From assembly GCA_029532415.1 (NCBI GenBank), contig JAQOTA010000046.1:806001-870000 (forward strand): 64,000 bases of DNA. Direction: 5' to 3'. The DNA comes from Marasmius tenuissimus. Its lineage: Eukaryota; Basidiomycota; Agaricomycetes; Agaricales; Marasmiaceae. This document shows positions 9,869-21,890 of the stretch, piece after piece. Under the pieces are notes generated by a model, which saw only the letters and a program-made list of their open reading frames with translations, had not been told where the DNA came from and made no database searches. Numbering within the stretch: position 1 is the stretch's first letter; the number at the start of each line of letters is the position of its first letter. The translations under genes were made by a program, and so were the position numbers.

Positions 9869-10789
9869 TGATATGAGTGTGGTCAAGGTCATGCCATGAA
9901 TTGGATTGCTTAGACTGATATCAGTACTATGATTTGTTGTCTTCGTACCTTTTAGTATCTATACAAAGTCCACAGGATGTAGTTGAAACTGAGGTGAGCC
10001 CAGCTTCGTTACGGATATCAGGCTTTGAGTACAATTAGAGGTGTAGAGGGCGATGCCAAAGCAATGCTGAACTCCATGATATGCAAACGGACGACTTCTG
10101 GGCAGAGAGCTACATTTGTAGGATGTTGGAAATATTGCCCGGATAGTCGTCACACTCTTACACACGGCTGGTCTCATCGTCTCTCCAACAACGCACTTTC
10201 TCTCCTTGTGTCGTATGACAAAGCAGGATGTAAGATGTAAGATGTAAAACCTGCGGTGGTCCCATTTAGGAACTGCAGGGGTCCGTAGCTCGTGCGATGG
10301 CCATTTCAGTCGCACACTACGGCACAGATGCAACCATGCCCTTTCGACAGATACTTTCCAGTATCTTCTCATGAGCCAATGATACACACTTGTGGGGTTT
10401 TCATTATCTTTGGTACGGTCTTCAACACTCTCGGATGTGCAAGTGGGTTTGGTAGTTGGTAAGTATCAAGTTAAACCGGGGTTACAGTGCGTGAAACAGT
10501 CATTGATACGAAGGATCATAATTATCTAGCATCTTATCATCTCCGTCTTCAGGCATGATAAAGGCCTTGGGTACCCCGTCGTCTTGAATTGGCATATCAA
10601 GACTGGCAATGTCACATTAAGAGGGAATGTGAACAGGTACCTCAGAGAAAATTTCAAGGGCCTAGCAGAACCGGATGTGGAAGGGGGTAGGTTGCGCTGT
10701 AGTTGAGACATCTAGTCTCCACCAGTGTTGTTGGTGGGCGCCTGGACCATGCCTGTAGGTCATCTGGTCTTCGTGACCCGTGCGCGTGA
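9869..10789. other. 3' flank of UbiA copy 1 and unassigned sequence
   Basis: 9,870-10,048 is duplicated downstream at 19,110-19,285 (shared TATCTATACAAAGTCC and TTTGAGTACAATTAG). After TTTGAGTACAATTAG the two units diverge. 10,049-10,789 has no counterpart in unit 2 and no gene I can support. A short GATGTAA triplication sits near 10,230-10,248. Confidence 0.6.
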
Positions 10790-11847
10790 CACTGGGGGCA
10801 TTTTTCTGTCAAGTAGGACATGTTATGGTGGTGTCAAGTAGGGCATGACCTAAGATGGCCTTTTGCAGGGCCACCGTGACTGAAAACAAAGAGAAAATAT
10901 GTTTCTTCTGTCCAGTATCTAAGAATTCTGCTCCGGGAAATAGATATACTGACTCCGAATGCGGGTACCAACAAAGGGATCCCGGTGACCGAGCCGTAAT
11001 GCCGGGTACGGTCATTCTGTGCATCAAACGATGTTGAGGCATCCAGCAAATTGCTGTCTCGCACCATAGAAGCATGTCAGTTGAATGTCTTCTTGGAGTT
11101 CTCCTGCTCCATTGGAGGACCTTGTCGACCATTGAATTTTCAACAACCGGTCACCGGTCAATCTCAGGAGTTATACTTATTAATATTAGAGTGGTACCGG
11201 CAGGTGCCACTAGCTTTTCTGCCTGGCGGGTCCCCTTCAACACAAGACTTACAAAATACAGGGTATATTGTCTCAGATCTCCACTCTACATCTGGGCTTG
11301 CTAATGAGGTAAATTTAATCAGCTATATTTTCCACCTGAGACATGCTGAATTCAACGGCAACTTGGGAATCCCACTCGCCACATCGAACGGTTCTGGCAT
11401 ACCGGTCGGAAATTCAGGAATCCCAAATCTCTTGCAATCTATTAGTGCGTGGCAGGCTGATAGCCAGATATCTTCTTGCCTGTATACCTTTATGAGTACT
11501 TGCCAGGTACTGTATACATACTACACACACTTGAGACCACCGAATATTTTTTCTCACACGGTTGATGGGTTGGACAGTGCATGCCGCCGGCGGACTCTTA
11601 ATATTAGTGCCATGCGAATGTTGCCGGTGAAGCGGCGGGCGGGTTGGTGAAACTGGGAGTCCAAGCACCACCCGGAGTACCTCCATAGAGTGGCTAGAGA
11701 ATGTAATAACACTTGATTGATGCCCGAAAAGAATTACACATATTTTCTTTCATCCCAGTCACGATGGCCTTGCAAAAGACCATTTATGTCATGACTTACT
11801 TGACACCACCACGACATGACCTACTTGACAGAAAAATGCCCCCAGTG
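10790..11847. mobile_element. Non-autonomous CACTG-ended DNA transposon, copy 1
   Basis: Left end CACTGGGGGCATTTTTCTGT is matched by the reverse complement of the right end for roughly 110 bp. Each end holds two direct TGTCAAGTA repeats and a GGCCACCGTGACTG-like block. The 3-bp target duplication is TGA (10,787-10,789 and 11,848-11,850). A CACT terminus with a 3-bp duplication fits the CACTA/CMC superfamily. The 1,058-bp element has a 199-codon open frame inside (11,051-11,650), but it shows no transposase motif. A related element lies at 47,829-49,187, also flanked by TGA. Confidence 0.85.
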
Positions 11848-13530
11848 TGAACAGCAGCATGGGAGTGCACTGCCAGGTCGTGTGGGAGCTGAGTCAGTTT
11901 CGTTTATTGTTTCCTGAGACATATTCAGGCGACGGTGCTGCAGCAATGATTCTCTGCGAGACGACAACTGGGAGCTAGGGTGAGGGCCAGCCGGAAGAGC
12001 TTTACTGGCAGAGCTTTCGACGAGGGAAAGGGTCGTCGTTGACACATCGAGATACCAATTGTGCAGAACCACCGAGGTTACTGGCAGAGATACGTCAGCG
12101 TAAGGCTGCTTCAGGAGGAGGGCGAGTGTAGTCTATAGTAGATTTTATTCCGTAAGTGGTAGTGCGACGTGAGAGGGACGATTGAGCATTGTGGGCGGTT
12201 GGATCAGGTAGTAGCAAGGGGTAGAGGTGAGGTGAGGAATTTCTCGAGCTCGCAGTATGATGCCTTGCGCCCGTTCTCCACGAGAAGTTCGCTGGAGGGG
12301 TCATCTTCGTGCATCAGAGCGGTCGTGAGTCCTCCCACACTCTCCTTCTCCTTCTCCCGATGTCAACGAGGGCCTTTTACGCTTTCTGCGTCGCTTTCTT
12401 CGTCGTCGGCAACCGTGGGAAAGTAGGTGATCATGGACGTATTGGGTAAATAAAAGGAGCCTTGTCTCATTAACGAGGTGAGAGCATTACTTCCGCTTTC
12501 AGCCTCCTTGTGTGGTTTTTATCGTCTCTGCAACAACTTATGTGTCTTGCGGTTGGTAGCTGACCCGTGACCTCTCTCTAGGCTCACAAAGCCCAACCAT
12601 AGTCTCTATCCGGGAGACAGGTTGTGCAGAGTTGTATTCGTAGCATCTGAGAGGTGGGTCCTGTTTGCTTTTTCCTTCGTTCAAGACCGGCTGATACGTA
12701 TTCTCGTTGTCAAAATCGTCATTGTGAATCATTACCTTGAACAGGATGTTACAAGTCGAAGGATTCGACACACTCCGATGCTCCCCTTTGTTGTCCCACG
12801 CCGGGGTTGCTCTGCTCTCATTCCGAGCGATAGTATTCAGATATGGTCTCGTACGGTATTGCCCCTACCGATCATCCCGGATTCAAACCCTGCTAAAGAA
12901 TTTGTCTGAGCTGATGATACAGGCGATCCACAATTATAAGAATCTCAGTGATGTAGTAGGGAATAGATCTATTGAAGGGTACGTCCCCCTCTGTTGCCTT
13001 TTGTGTCTCCATATTGAAGAACCCTCTCCCTCCACTCTGAGAAGGAACTCTACCAGCAGCAAACCCGCGGCGTGAAGCCTCCTATCGCCGGCTCCGTCTG
13101 CCTGTCGTCATAGTTCATGTGATTGCAACAAAGACCGCGTCGTTTTCATCCTCAATAGCCGAATTCAAGCTCTCTACTGTTTTTCGGGTGGATGGAGAAC
13201 GGAACTTTAATGCCTTCGTCTTCGCTATACGTTCATCCGGCTTCCGTTCCGTAAATTCCGTGTGTTACCATCATCACCCTCTCTACATCTATTTCTTGCC
13301 GGTACCATTCATACCTATCCAGAACTGGCATCGCAGCTCGTCGATGGTAGTATTATCTGTACCGTCGTTGCATTCCAGGGTTTGACAATATTAGCAAACA
13401 GAGACCCGACACAGTCGTTGATGCAGGATCTACCCTGAAGTTGGTGCACCGTGATAGGAAGAAAAAGTTTGTTCGACGTCCGCATCCGCCGGTACTGCCT
13501 TGAAGATCATGGGTGGCGGGTTGAAACTTG
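11848..13530. other. Unit-1-specific spacer, no supported gene
   Basis: Lies between the CACTG element and the point (about 13,531) where duplication with unit 2 resumes. The unit 2 sequence runs directly from its 19,285 equivalent into GAAGAGCTCGYGAGGA, so about 3.5 kb here was either inserted in unit 1 or deleted from unit 2. Short open frames on both strands lack recognisable motifs or consistent splice signals. Confidence 0.45.
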
Positions 13531-14640
13531 GAAGAGCTCGCGAGGACAAACAGGTAAGAGAGCGTTACCTGCTATAAGTGGCAAAGAAAGTCTGGCTTAC
13601 GACCGTTCAATAGAATTGTAAGCCGCCAACTGCTCTCGGTGAGTATTTGTATCTCTCGGGTTTGGCATATCGAGTACTTACTGCTCAACTTCTGGTGTCG
13701 TCCAATTCTGACTGAACACTTCTCAGAGTGCCAGCGGGTGTAGAGCCAAGATCTACCACACGAAAGGAAAGGAACGATTCAAATCGGAAATTGCGGCCTC
13801 TGGGTGAGTACGCAACGGCAACTTCTGGTTAAAAGCATCCTCCCGTCAACTCTTGCTTCAGGGGTCCGATTCGAAATATTTTCAGCCGGTCTCTCCCAGC
13901 GTTGTGACATTTTTCAAGCTCTTTAGTTTACGACAGTACTTAGCGACTCACAGGCGGCCTCGGGTTTGATAGAGAACCGGTGGATCAGGCTGGAAGGTGC
14001 GTGTTCCACAGCAGTATATATTTAATCACAGTGATATGAAAAGTTCTAGCGTGAGCTCTCACCGTATCTCGTAAATGACACTGGTGAGCTTCATCCCTCA
14101 AGAATTCTATCGAGCGTACTAGAACGATCTCAAAGAAGCATATTCCGGTTTCCTCGACAGAGGGCTCATTCTCCCAACGGCTCATTACCACTTGTCATTT
14201 ATAATCATACCCGTAGCGGCAAGGCATGGTCATTTAGGTCTCCACAGTGGCGTTCATGAACGCTGACATGCACAGGTAACTATGTTATTCACACTGAACT
14301 CGTTGTAATAGCACGCTCCTACCGCTCCACCTACCTCACTGCGTCCTCAAGGCTTCCATCCTTGTCGTTAGTTCGGGCGCCGGCGTGAGCTGGAATAATG
14401 CTACCAGATAACCAGTAGGCGTTCTGTGTTCCGACGAAGCCTCCAGGTCGTGGAGAATCTGGGGGAAAGTGTATGGGAATGAAGGGGTGATAGCTGCTTG
14501 GTGCCCTTGAAAACCCGTCAACAGTCGAGACTCAATGAAGATATCCAGATTGCCTAACCTGGTCAAAACGGTCAGTCGCCTTCTCGCAATGCAATTTCAC
14601 ATTTCTGATCGGGTCTAGTGTTGCAGTTATACAAAATACC
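13531..14640 (+). repeat. Duplicated non-coding block, unit 1
   Basis: 13,531-13,905 matches 19,286-19,660 (GTTACCTGCTATAAG, TCTGGCTTACGACCG and AGTGCCAGCGGGTGTAGAGC are shared). 13,920-14,330 matches 22,105-22,560. The unit 2 copy is split between these parts by nested transposons. Some GT...AG pairs occur, but no shared reading frame is visible, so it may be a decayed gene or an untranslated region. Confidence 0.7.
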
Positions 14641-15071
14641 CGGTGGATTGGCCAAGCAATATGAGGGTCATGGGTATGTTTCTTACAGTCATCCTTCATT
14701 TTGGACTGCTTTTTCTGACATGAAGAATGTTAACTCGCACACCTCGAAGAGTGGACCATTCCCGTGATGTTGATTGATTTGTACTCTGTACTCTGTAGAG
14801 GATTGGGTGACAATCGCTCTAGGTAGTCGTAGAGGTAATGGAGCCCGTCTCTGGGTCTCCTTCAGGATGGGCAGGAAGCTCTGGTCATCTCGAAGGGCAC
14901 ACTGTGACATGTCAAAACCCGGGTCCTGAAACTGCGGTGGCGTTGGCGATGCTCCGAATATGCAAGGTGTGTAAACCACGAGACTCAGGCGATGGAAAGG
15001 CCTCATATACACGGGCAATCGCAAACAGCTGTCCCCCAGTCTTCTCTTCGCTCTCTCCCTCTTCCTCAGCT
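14640..15071 (+). promoter_or_regulatory. Promoter block of GNVNNNY gene 1, TATA-like CATATAC
   Basis: This 5' region recurs before all four family members (14,640; 22,830; 29,970; 33,945). It shares GGTCATGGGTATG-like, TGGAGCCC-like and CACACTGTGA/CACGCTGTGA-like segments. CATATAC at 15,004-15,010 lies 68 bp before the ATG. Its counterparts are at 23,171 (CATACAC), 30,590 and 34,272, at 67-69 bp from their ATGs. The fixed distance marks it as the core promoter element. Confidence 0.7.
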
Positions 15072-17404
15072 ATGACTACTCACTTCTTCCAAGGTGCTGT
15101 AACCCCAAGGATTGGGCGTAATAGCGTGTTTCAAAATGTCGAAGGGAACGTGAATAATAATTATCTCAGTTGTACAAGCTGTCAGGAGCGGGAGGAGGAT
15201 CGGGTTTTGGTGTGTAGCCATTTTCATTCTGTCTTGTCGAACGATAATTTGATGCACATCCTTCTCTCAGCCAATGCAATCTCTATTTAGGGAGTTCTTT
15301 ATGGGTGACGTGTTTCTACGAGAGAGGACTTGCTCCCAGGAGTTAGAGGTTGTCATCCGCAAGCCTTCACTCGATCCCTTACAAGCAGGTCTAGAAACGA
15401 GGGTCAAGGTCACCAAGAAATATTATACCGCCACAATTTACCCAGACAGTGGCCAAGCATTGACCGTCATCACACTCGAACCAGAACATGTGGGAGATAG
15501 AGAAGTTACACGACTGGTGAGCCAAAAGTTAACTTTGAGGTTGAGTAAGGTCATGACGACATTCTGTAGCTGTGGAAAGCGGTAACCGAGGGTTTTTCCA
15601 CTCATAGGTACGGTGAAATCATGAATGAAAGGACTAGGTTTCTTATATTTTAGAGTTTAGGGAACCCCAGTTGACTCAGTTGCTGGGGTTTATGAAATCA
15701 AGCATACCATCTTTTATACTGCACCAAGGTAAAAGTGTTTGTTTCCCTCACAATCACAACAAGCTGACTCGTCTGCAGAGCTAGTAAATATAGAGTTTCT
15801 AGGTCAGTATCTTGGCTTGGACGAAGACTTGGACGAAGACTCGGACATAGACTCGGACGCGGATCCAGTCAATGACCGCCAGTTACGCCAGTTTTACAAT
15901 CAATACATTGTATTTTCTTACCTTGTTCAAACACGAGTACGTCAATTATTCTATATCCAACGTTTGCTGATAATGTCTTCAGGCGGTCGCATTCCAAGCA
16001 CTCCGCGCCGACACGACTTTGACAATTCCGGTGAGTTTGGTATTTTTGGTGTGGACGTGGCTAACAATAACGCGACAGGTTTCGTATGATTCCGAGGATT
16101 GGAATTTCAGCCTCACAACCGGGACATGGCACTACGATATCACTTCCGCCTCTATCAGACCACTAGCGGAAGTGGAAATAGACGACTCTGACGACGAATC
16201 GGACTTCTCGACCTCCATCCCACTTCCCCCAGGCACAACCCCTCCACGTCTCGATGCTGATGACATCATGAACTGCTTCGAGAAGACTTTCGGTGATGCT
16301 TTGTACCTGATGGCATCATTTGGACAGCCAATGGACAACCTGACATATTCTGACTCGGAGCAAGATGAATTGCTCACATTAGGGGCCGTGTTGAACGATC
16401 AGGCTGAGATTATCGCCCACTTCTCTTCCACTCCAACCCCCGAATGGTCTTTTGAGGATCGTAGCCTTGGCGTTAAAGCGAGTTGGTCTACGACAGGTAT
16501 ACCCAAATTTAATATCCCTATATTCTATGCTGACAAAATTAGTCCCTTCACGCATCGAATTTCCATCCCATGGAGCCCACAATGCCAGGCTGAACCTCAA
16601 GTTCGCTTTGCGATTTCCACGCCAAGAACGAGATCGGCTCCGCGCGGCATGTCTTTGCCAGATACACTCTCTGCCTCTTGATATGTTAGAGGATGATATA
16701 TGCAAGTACATCTGCCACATCCAAATACTCGGCTGACTTCCTCCGCGTCCCTGTAGGTTTTGTTGATGAGATCGGTTTTGTCATCACTGGTGACTTCGAA
16801 TCCCACGATCCCCCACCCGCTTATCTCTTTGTTCCGCCACTCTGTGTCAAGGTCATCAATGGGATGCATTGCATTTCCGGTCCACTTCCCAACCCGTTGT
16901 TCTTCTGGACCATCGACCCGGCTGGAGAGGACGTGATTCCTAAGGAGGAATGGGAGGGGTATGGGATTCCTGAGCTTGGATTGAAATTTGTGGTTGGATC
17001 CATTTGGGAGGACCTAGTTCACCACATCGTTAGAGGACATATGCGAAAGAAGGGCTATGAGACAGCTGATAGTAGGCGATATGCACAAGACCACGGCTAT
17101 CCCGAGCTGCTCCTTGGTACGTACCATCCATTTTCCTTCGCTACGCACCCATGTAAACTCGACTCTAGGCGATCCTCACGATCAACGAATGGAACAGCTT
17201 CAGAATTCGGACACTGACGAGTCTACTCTTGGGCGAGTGTCGAGTGGTTCTGACGATGAATATACAGATAGAGCGAACGGGTGCGAAGATATTCAACCAT
17301 CCGCAGGGGACCACAACAGACGGGGGCAATCGTCGTATTGGTTTTGGTTTTGTGTTTTTGTGGTCGCCGGGGCACACTTTGTTCGAGCTCGTTGTAACAG
17401 ATAA
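15072..17404 (+). CDS. GNVNNNY-family protein 1, intact, unknown function
   Basis: Nine exons join in frame to 621 codons: 15072-15209, 15271-15544, 15654-15728, 15779-15936, 15983-16030, 16079-16496, 16543-16701, 16757-17116 and 17169-17404. Introns are 46-109 bp. Intron 7 (16702-16756) needs a GC donor, T|GCAAGT. The start ATG follows the shared promoter block. Visible features: NVEGNVNNNY at residues 22-31; FFMGDVFLRE near 55-64; a DEDLDEDSDIDSDAD acidic run in exon 4; DWNFSLTTGTWHYD in exon 6; AYLFVPP and FFWTIDPAG in exon 8; HGYPELL; then a Ser/Asp-rich stretch and one hydrophobic span near the C-terminus (SYWFWFCVFVVAGAHF). I know similar hypothetical proteins from agaricomycetes but no function. 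Stops in the unspliced sequence all fall inside introns. Confidence 0.82.
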
Positions 17405-18300
17405 GGAGAGACCTGACCGAGCAGCCACAAGAGTGTGAGGACGCCTTTCAATCGGGGTAAAAGGATAACAAAATCGAGGAAATGATAAGCGTCGTAGTTC
17501 TCGCTTGCAGTATGTAATAGTACGACAAATCATGAGCCAGGCTTTCAGTAGTTTAAACATCATTCTATTCAGAAAGCAAGAAAACGTGCTTTATTGTTGT
17601 GGCCCGGGAGATGCTCCGAGCATGCTGACATCATTCCGCTCGGCCTTTGCATTAGCCCCCAGCCTCGGCCGCTATGCTCAGGGTTCTTTTGCTCAGTGTT
17701 CATGCTGGCAATGGCAATAGGCGGTTTGCGACGCTTCGGCGGTCCGGATTTGTCGATGTGTGGACGACATGTGGAACTCGTTTCGCAACTGCTAGTGAAC
17801 CGCCAGCACCTACCCCACTCCTGCCTAGAACGTCAAACCGATGAAGCCATTCGTTATGTAGCAGTCAACTAGTCGCAGAGAGGCCCTTCTCGGTCTCATG
17901 AACAACTTGGAACGGGTGAAGGAAGAGCGAAAGGCATCAATGCAACCGGGAGGACAAATAGACTTGAACATTTTCGGGAACTCTACCTGATTAGAGCAGT
18001 TTCGGTGTGTTCGCTACCGCAATCTCAATCTCTTCAGACTATCTGACACAGTCCAATTCCCCGAGATTCAAGAAGGATGAAGTTGAACAGCTCGTCCACT
18101 ATCTGGATCTACCACTCTAGGTACGATTAACTGGAAATGGATTTGGAGAGCCCGCAGTCACTACCCTCTTTATGCTACTTCGACGTCTTGCGTACCCCAC
18201 CCGTCTTGTGGATGTCGAGATGCAATTTTCATGGGAGTAGATCCGCTTTTCGCGCATTATCCGACGTGTCTCCAATCTCATATTCAACAGATGGAAACAT
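17405..18300. other. Spacer between duplication units
   Basis: 3' flank of GNVNNNY gene 1, then unassigned sequence up to where UbiA homology begins again. Short frames only. The first UbiA exon is not found here, so the second prenyltransferase copy is 5'-truncated and the unit boundary lies in this stretch. Confidence 0.45.
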
Positions 18301-19109
18301 CTTCTCTGTTTCGATCCTCTTTGCCTCACCCGTGGCTGTGAGCTACGGCCTCATCATCGGGTACCTAACCGTGAGCAACGGCAAATTTGACTCACACATC
18401 CTCACTCTATACGCAGGATGCATAGCGTACGTCCCAGACCTCTCCCTAGCCTGCCCTCAAAGTCTCTCTCCCTCTACCTAGATAGACGATTTTGTACAAT
18501 ACAATCTACGCTTATCAAGACGTCAATGACGATGTCAAAATCGGGATCAAATTCACCGCTCGTTTGCTCGGAATGGTCGGATAATCCTGAGCGGCTTCGC
18601 AGCTGCATTCTGGGCAAGTCTGTATTTGATCGGCGTTTACAACGGACAGGGGACATGGTACTTCGTGTTTTCGGTTGTAGGAGCCGGGATGCATCTGGTC
18701 ATGCAGCTTATGACGTGGAAACAGGAAGATTGGGGTAGCTGTTCGGTGTAATGGTCCTTACTCTTCATGCAGACTTGTAAGTGTGATCTCTTTCTATTCT
18801 GGAAATTATGCGAAGATGGCACTATGCACGAGTATGTGGTGGTAAAAAGTAAAGATAAGAAAAGGGGTAAAAAGGAGTGAAACACCTTAAATACCGATAT
18901 GGAAAGAAAATCAAATACCCCCGTTACATTCAGCGATGTTTATGGTAGGGGCTCGCCAAATACTCCCGGGTCTTTGTGCTGATGATTATATTCCTCTCTA
19001 GTCAAACAGTAATTTGGGAGCATTGATCTGGCTTGGGCTTCTCACTGATTATTGCGTTAAGGATAGTGAGATCATTGGGCTGGCCAGCAAACACATTGAA
19101 ATATTATAG
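18300..19109 (+). pseudogene. UbiA-family prenyltransferase, 5'-truncated pseudogene, unit 2
   Basis: Matches the 3' half of the copy at 8,531-9,868. It runs AVSYGLIIGYLTVSNGKFDS, LTLYAGC, an intron at 18,427-18,481, then the second Asp-rich motif YNTIYAYQDVNDDVKI. Here the conserved Trp codon is TAG (18,483-18,485) instead of the TGG of copy 1. ILSGFAAAFWASLYLIGVYN and GTWYFVFSVVGAGMHLVMQL follow across the same frame jump as in copy 1. A 182-bp MITE-like insertion interrupts the next exon. The last intron is 18,945-19,001 and the frame ends at TAG 19,107-19,109. The first Asp-rich motif is absent. Dead copy. Confidence 0.83.
18747..18928. mobile_element. Small MITE-like insertion (182 bp) in UbiA copy 2
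   Basis: Comparison with copy 1 gives the exact insertion. Its ends TGTAATGG and CCGTTACA form a short imperfect inverted repeat. It is flanked by TTCGG (18,742-18,746) and TTCAG (18,929-18,933), a 5-bp target duplication with one mismatch. Class not assignable. Confidence 0.6.
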
Positions 19110-19665
19110 TAATGTGAGTGTGGTCGAGGCCATACTATGAATTGGGTTGCCTAGACTGATATCAAGATTCAATACTATAATTCGTTATCTATGTACCTTC
19201 TAGTATCTATACAAAGTCCGCAGGGTGCAGCTGACACTGAGGTGAGCCCAGTTTCGTGACGGATACGGGGCTTTGAGTACAATTAGAAGAGCTCGTGAGG
19301 ATAAATAGGTAAGAGAGCGTTACCTGCTATAAGTTGCAAAGAGAGTCTGGCTTACGACCGCTTGATAGAATTGTAAGCCGCCAACTACTCTCGGTGAGTA
19401 TTTGTATCTCTCGGGTTTGGCATATCGAGTACTTCTCGCTCACTTCTGGTGTCGTCCGATTCTGACTGAACACTTCTCAGAGTGCCAGCGGGTGTAGAGC
19501 CAAGATCTACTACACGAGAAAGGAGAACAATTCAAGTCGGAAATTGCGGCCTCTGGGTGATTACGCAACGACAACTTCTGGTTGAAAGTGTCCTCGCGTC
19601 AACTCTCGCTTCAGGCGGTCCGATTTGAACTATTTTCAGCCGATCTCTCCCAGTGTTTTAGGGGC
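19110..19665 (+). repeat. Duplicated non-coding block, unit 2, left part
   Basis: 19,110-19,285 repeats 9,870-10,048 and 19,286-19,660 repeats 13,531-13,905. The junction near 19,285 is where unit 1 carries about 3.5 kb of extra sequence. No gene is visible in either copy. Confidence 0.72.
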
Positions 19666-19671
19666 ATGCTA

Positions 19672-21890
19672 AATTGACGTACCATGTAGCGTACCATGGC
19701 GTACAAGTAGCGTGCAAGTAGCGTACAAGTAGCATACCAAATAAGCACAGCCACTGATGCTCTCTGTTATCTTCTTGAGGCCTCTTGTTCGAGTATCGGC
19801 TCTCGCGGCGTCATCATTATGTTACCCTTGAGGGTAACGTTGACGATTTTTTAAACCCTATAAGTGTCAGATACAACATGACACTATTTGAAAACACTAA
19901 CCATGCTCAAATTGGGCTCTTCTTCGCCAATGGCAGGCTTTCTAAGGTCATGAACTACCTCGGAGGAACATCTCTAGCACTGCAGCCTATTTAGATATGG
20001 ATACAGGACACGTTTCGAAATTGACGGGGATGGGCTTTGCCGTGGAACACCCAAATATTTCCAGGAGCGAGAATAGAAGGAGTTCTGGTATCTATCTCCG
20101 CCTGTCCCACACCCACAAATTTGAACGGGTGCCGGCGAGTCCTTAATTCAGTTACCAAGCATGTTGAGCCTCGAGAGTGCGCTAAGTGTTTCCTGACTTG
20201 CTTTGTCCGTCCACTCACCCTGACCCAAAATAAACTTTTGACCTTGGAGAAATGAGCGGAGATAGTGACAAGCCTCTAATCTGCATCATTCTATACCTGT
20301 ATTTCAGGTTTTTCTCGCATCCATAGACATCTAATCTCCTTTTCAGACTAACGTATCGAGTACTCAAAGTGACGTACCTTACACTCAGAGTAGCGTACCT
20401 CAATGCCATAGTAGCGTTCAAAGTAGCGTACGTAGTGTACCAAGTAGTGTATGTAGTGTACCAAGTAGCATACGTAGCGTACACGGTAGCCTATTCCATG
20501 GCCACCTTCCCTTCAAAATTGGGGCAAAACCCTTGAGGCTCCTTAGGCCCTCTACCTTAAGTTTTCACCCTCAAGTATGCCACTTAAGTAGTAGATCTCA
20601 AAATCAGATTCAACTTGAGTATCAACTTGAGTATTAACTTGACAAATATCTGAAGGAATGACTTGAGGAAATCTTGAGAATGACTCTTGAGATTCACTCT
20701 GTACTAATGTAGGTAGGGAACTTGAGCAAAAATTGAGTAGGGAATAAATAGCCTTGAGAGAAGAAGTCAGACTTGAGCAAACATAAAGTATGGACTTGAG
20801 TGAAGAGGAAAATGGACTTGAGTGAAGGAAAATGTGGACTTGAGCAAATGATAAAGAGACTCAAGAGTATGAACATGAGTAAAGGAAAGTACAAACTTGA
20901 GCGATGAATTGCCACAAAGTGGGTACATTGTCCTTGTTATCCTCGAGTCCCTTCCAACTTGGCATTCCAGAGCTTTGTATACACCTGAAAATGGAGTGCT
21001 TAGGGTTCACGAGGATGGAAGTCATGTGTTGCTGTGAGTCTTTTTTTTGTCTCAATCCTTGTTTTTCTCTGAAACTTGGACAGGTGGGACAGAACATGAT
21101 GAATGGTTTGAGTTAAATGAAATGCCTATCAATATAGCGGCGGCATTAATGCAATGTATAATTTTGAAGCACTGTAATGTATGAACCAGCCCTCTCCTCC
21201 ACTCTGTATCTCACTGAAATGTAGAGTAGAAAGGAAGAAATAAACATCAACCCAAGATACACACTTGCTGCCGAGTTGCCTACTGGTACATGCTCTCTCT
21301 CTCTGTCTGGTTCAGCTACTTACAACCTCTCCACAGTCAACAAATATGTTGTCCTGGCCAGAAACCAGCCCAACCCAAGGTCAGCACTTGACTTCATAAG
21401 CCCTGCACGTCATACAGCACTAACATTGAACAATGGCAGCCCTCACTATGCAGTGTACTCGCTGCTCCTATGTATTCACACAATGTATACAATATATTTT
21501 GTTCTACCCTTTCATGTGTGTTCACCTGACCTGACTTGAGACAAACCTTGAAGCATCATTGAGCACGGCTTGAAAGTTGAGTCAGCTCATTTACTCCCTC
21601 AACGTTGATGTTGAGGTACCCTTGAGCATGGTTTGAGTTGCCTCATCTACTCCCTCAACGTCGACCTTGAGCCACCTCATTCACTCCCTTAAGTTTGACT
21701 CACTCCCTCCCTCAAGTTCAACTCAACCATGTTGCTCAAGGTTCTCTCAAGTACAGCTGTCAGTGCGTTGTAATAAGGTAAGTACGAGGTGAGGAGAAAA
21801 CTCGAGTATTTTGCCCGGTTTTTGAGGAAACCTGGCCTCGATTTCCCGGTAGCGTACCTAGTGTTCATGTAGGTCAATTACACTTTGGAC
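19672..21890. mobile_element. Non-autonomous DNA transposon with GTAGCGTAC repeats
   Basis: Comparison with unit 1 shows an insertion here. Near the left end (AAATTGACGTACCATGTAGC) and the right end lie many copies of GTAGCGTAC-like units, direct on the left and inverted at 20,345-20,480. The extreme ends give an imperfect inverted repeat around AATTGACSTAC. A second element (20,491-21,846) sits inside its right part, after which GGTAGCGTACCTAG and GGTCAATTAC complete it. Exact termini are uncertain by 10-20 bp. No transposase is seen. Confidence 0.6.
20491..21846 (+). mobile_element. CTTGAG-repeat DNA transposon, copy A
   Basis: 1,356 bp, starting CTATTCCATGGCCACC and ending CTCGATTTCC, with a perfect 7-bp target duplication CGGTAGC (20,484-20,490 and 21,847-21,853). 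The ends form an imperfect inverted repeat of about 38 bp sharing GGCCA and GGGCAAAA. Subterminal zones are packed with CTTGAG or ACTTGAG in both orientations, probable transposase binding sites. Copies B (26,746-28,772) and C (36,717-38,069) share both ends and most of the body. No transposase is visible, so it is non-autonomous. Confidence 0.83.

Noticed and set aside
11051..11650. 199-codon frame inside the CACTG element as a transposase
   Set aside because: No DDE or zinc-finger motif and no similarity to transposases that I can see.
20345..20480. Regular GTAGCGTAC-type repeats as a CRISPR or satellite array
   Set aside because: Spacing is irregular, there are no unique spacers of fixed length, the genome is eukaryotic, and the same words lie inverted at the other end of a transposon.
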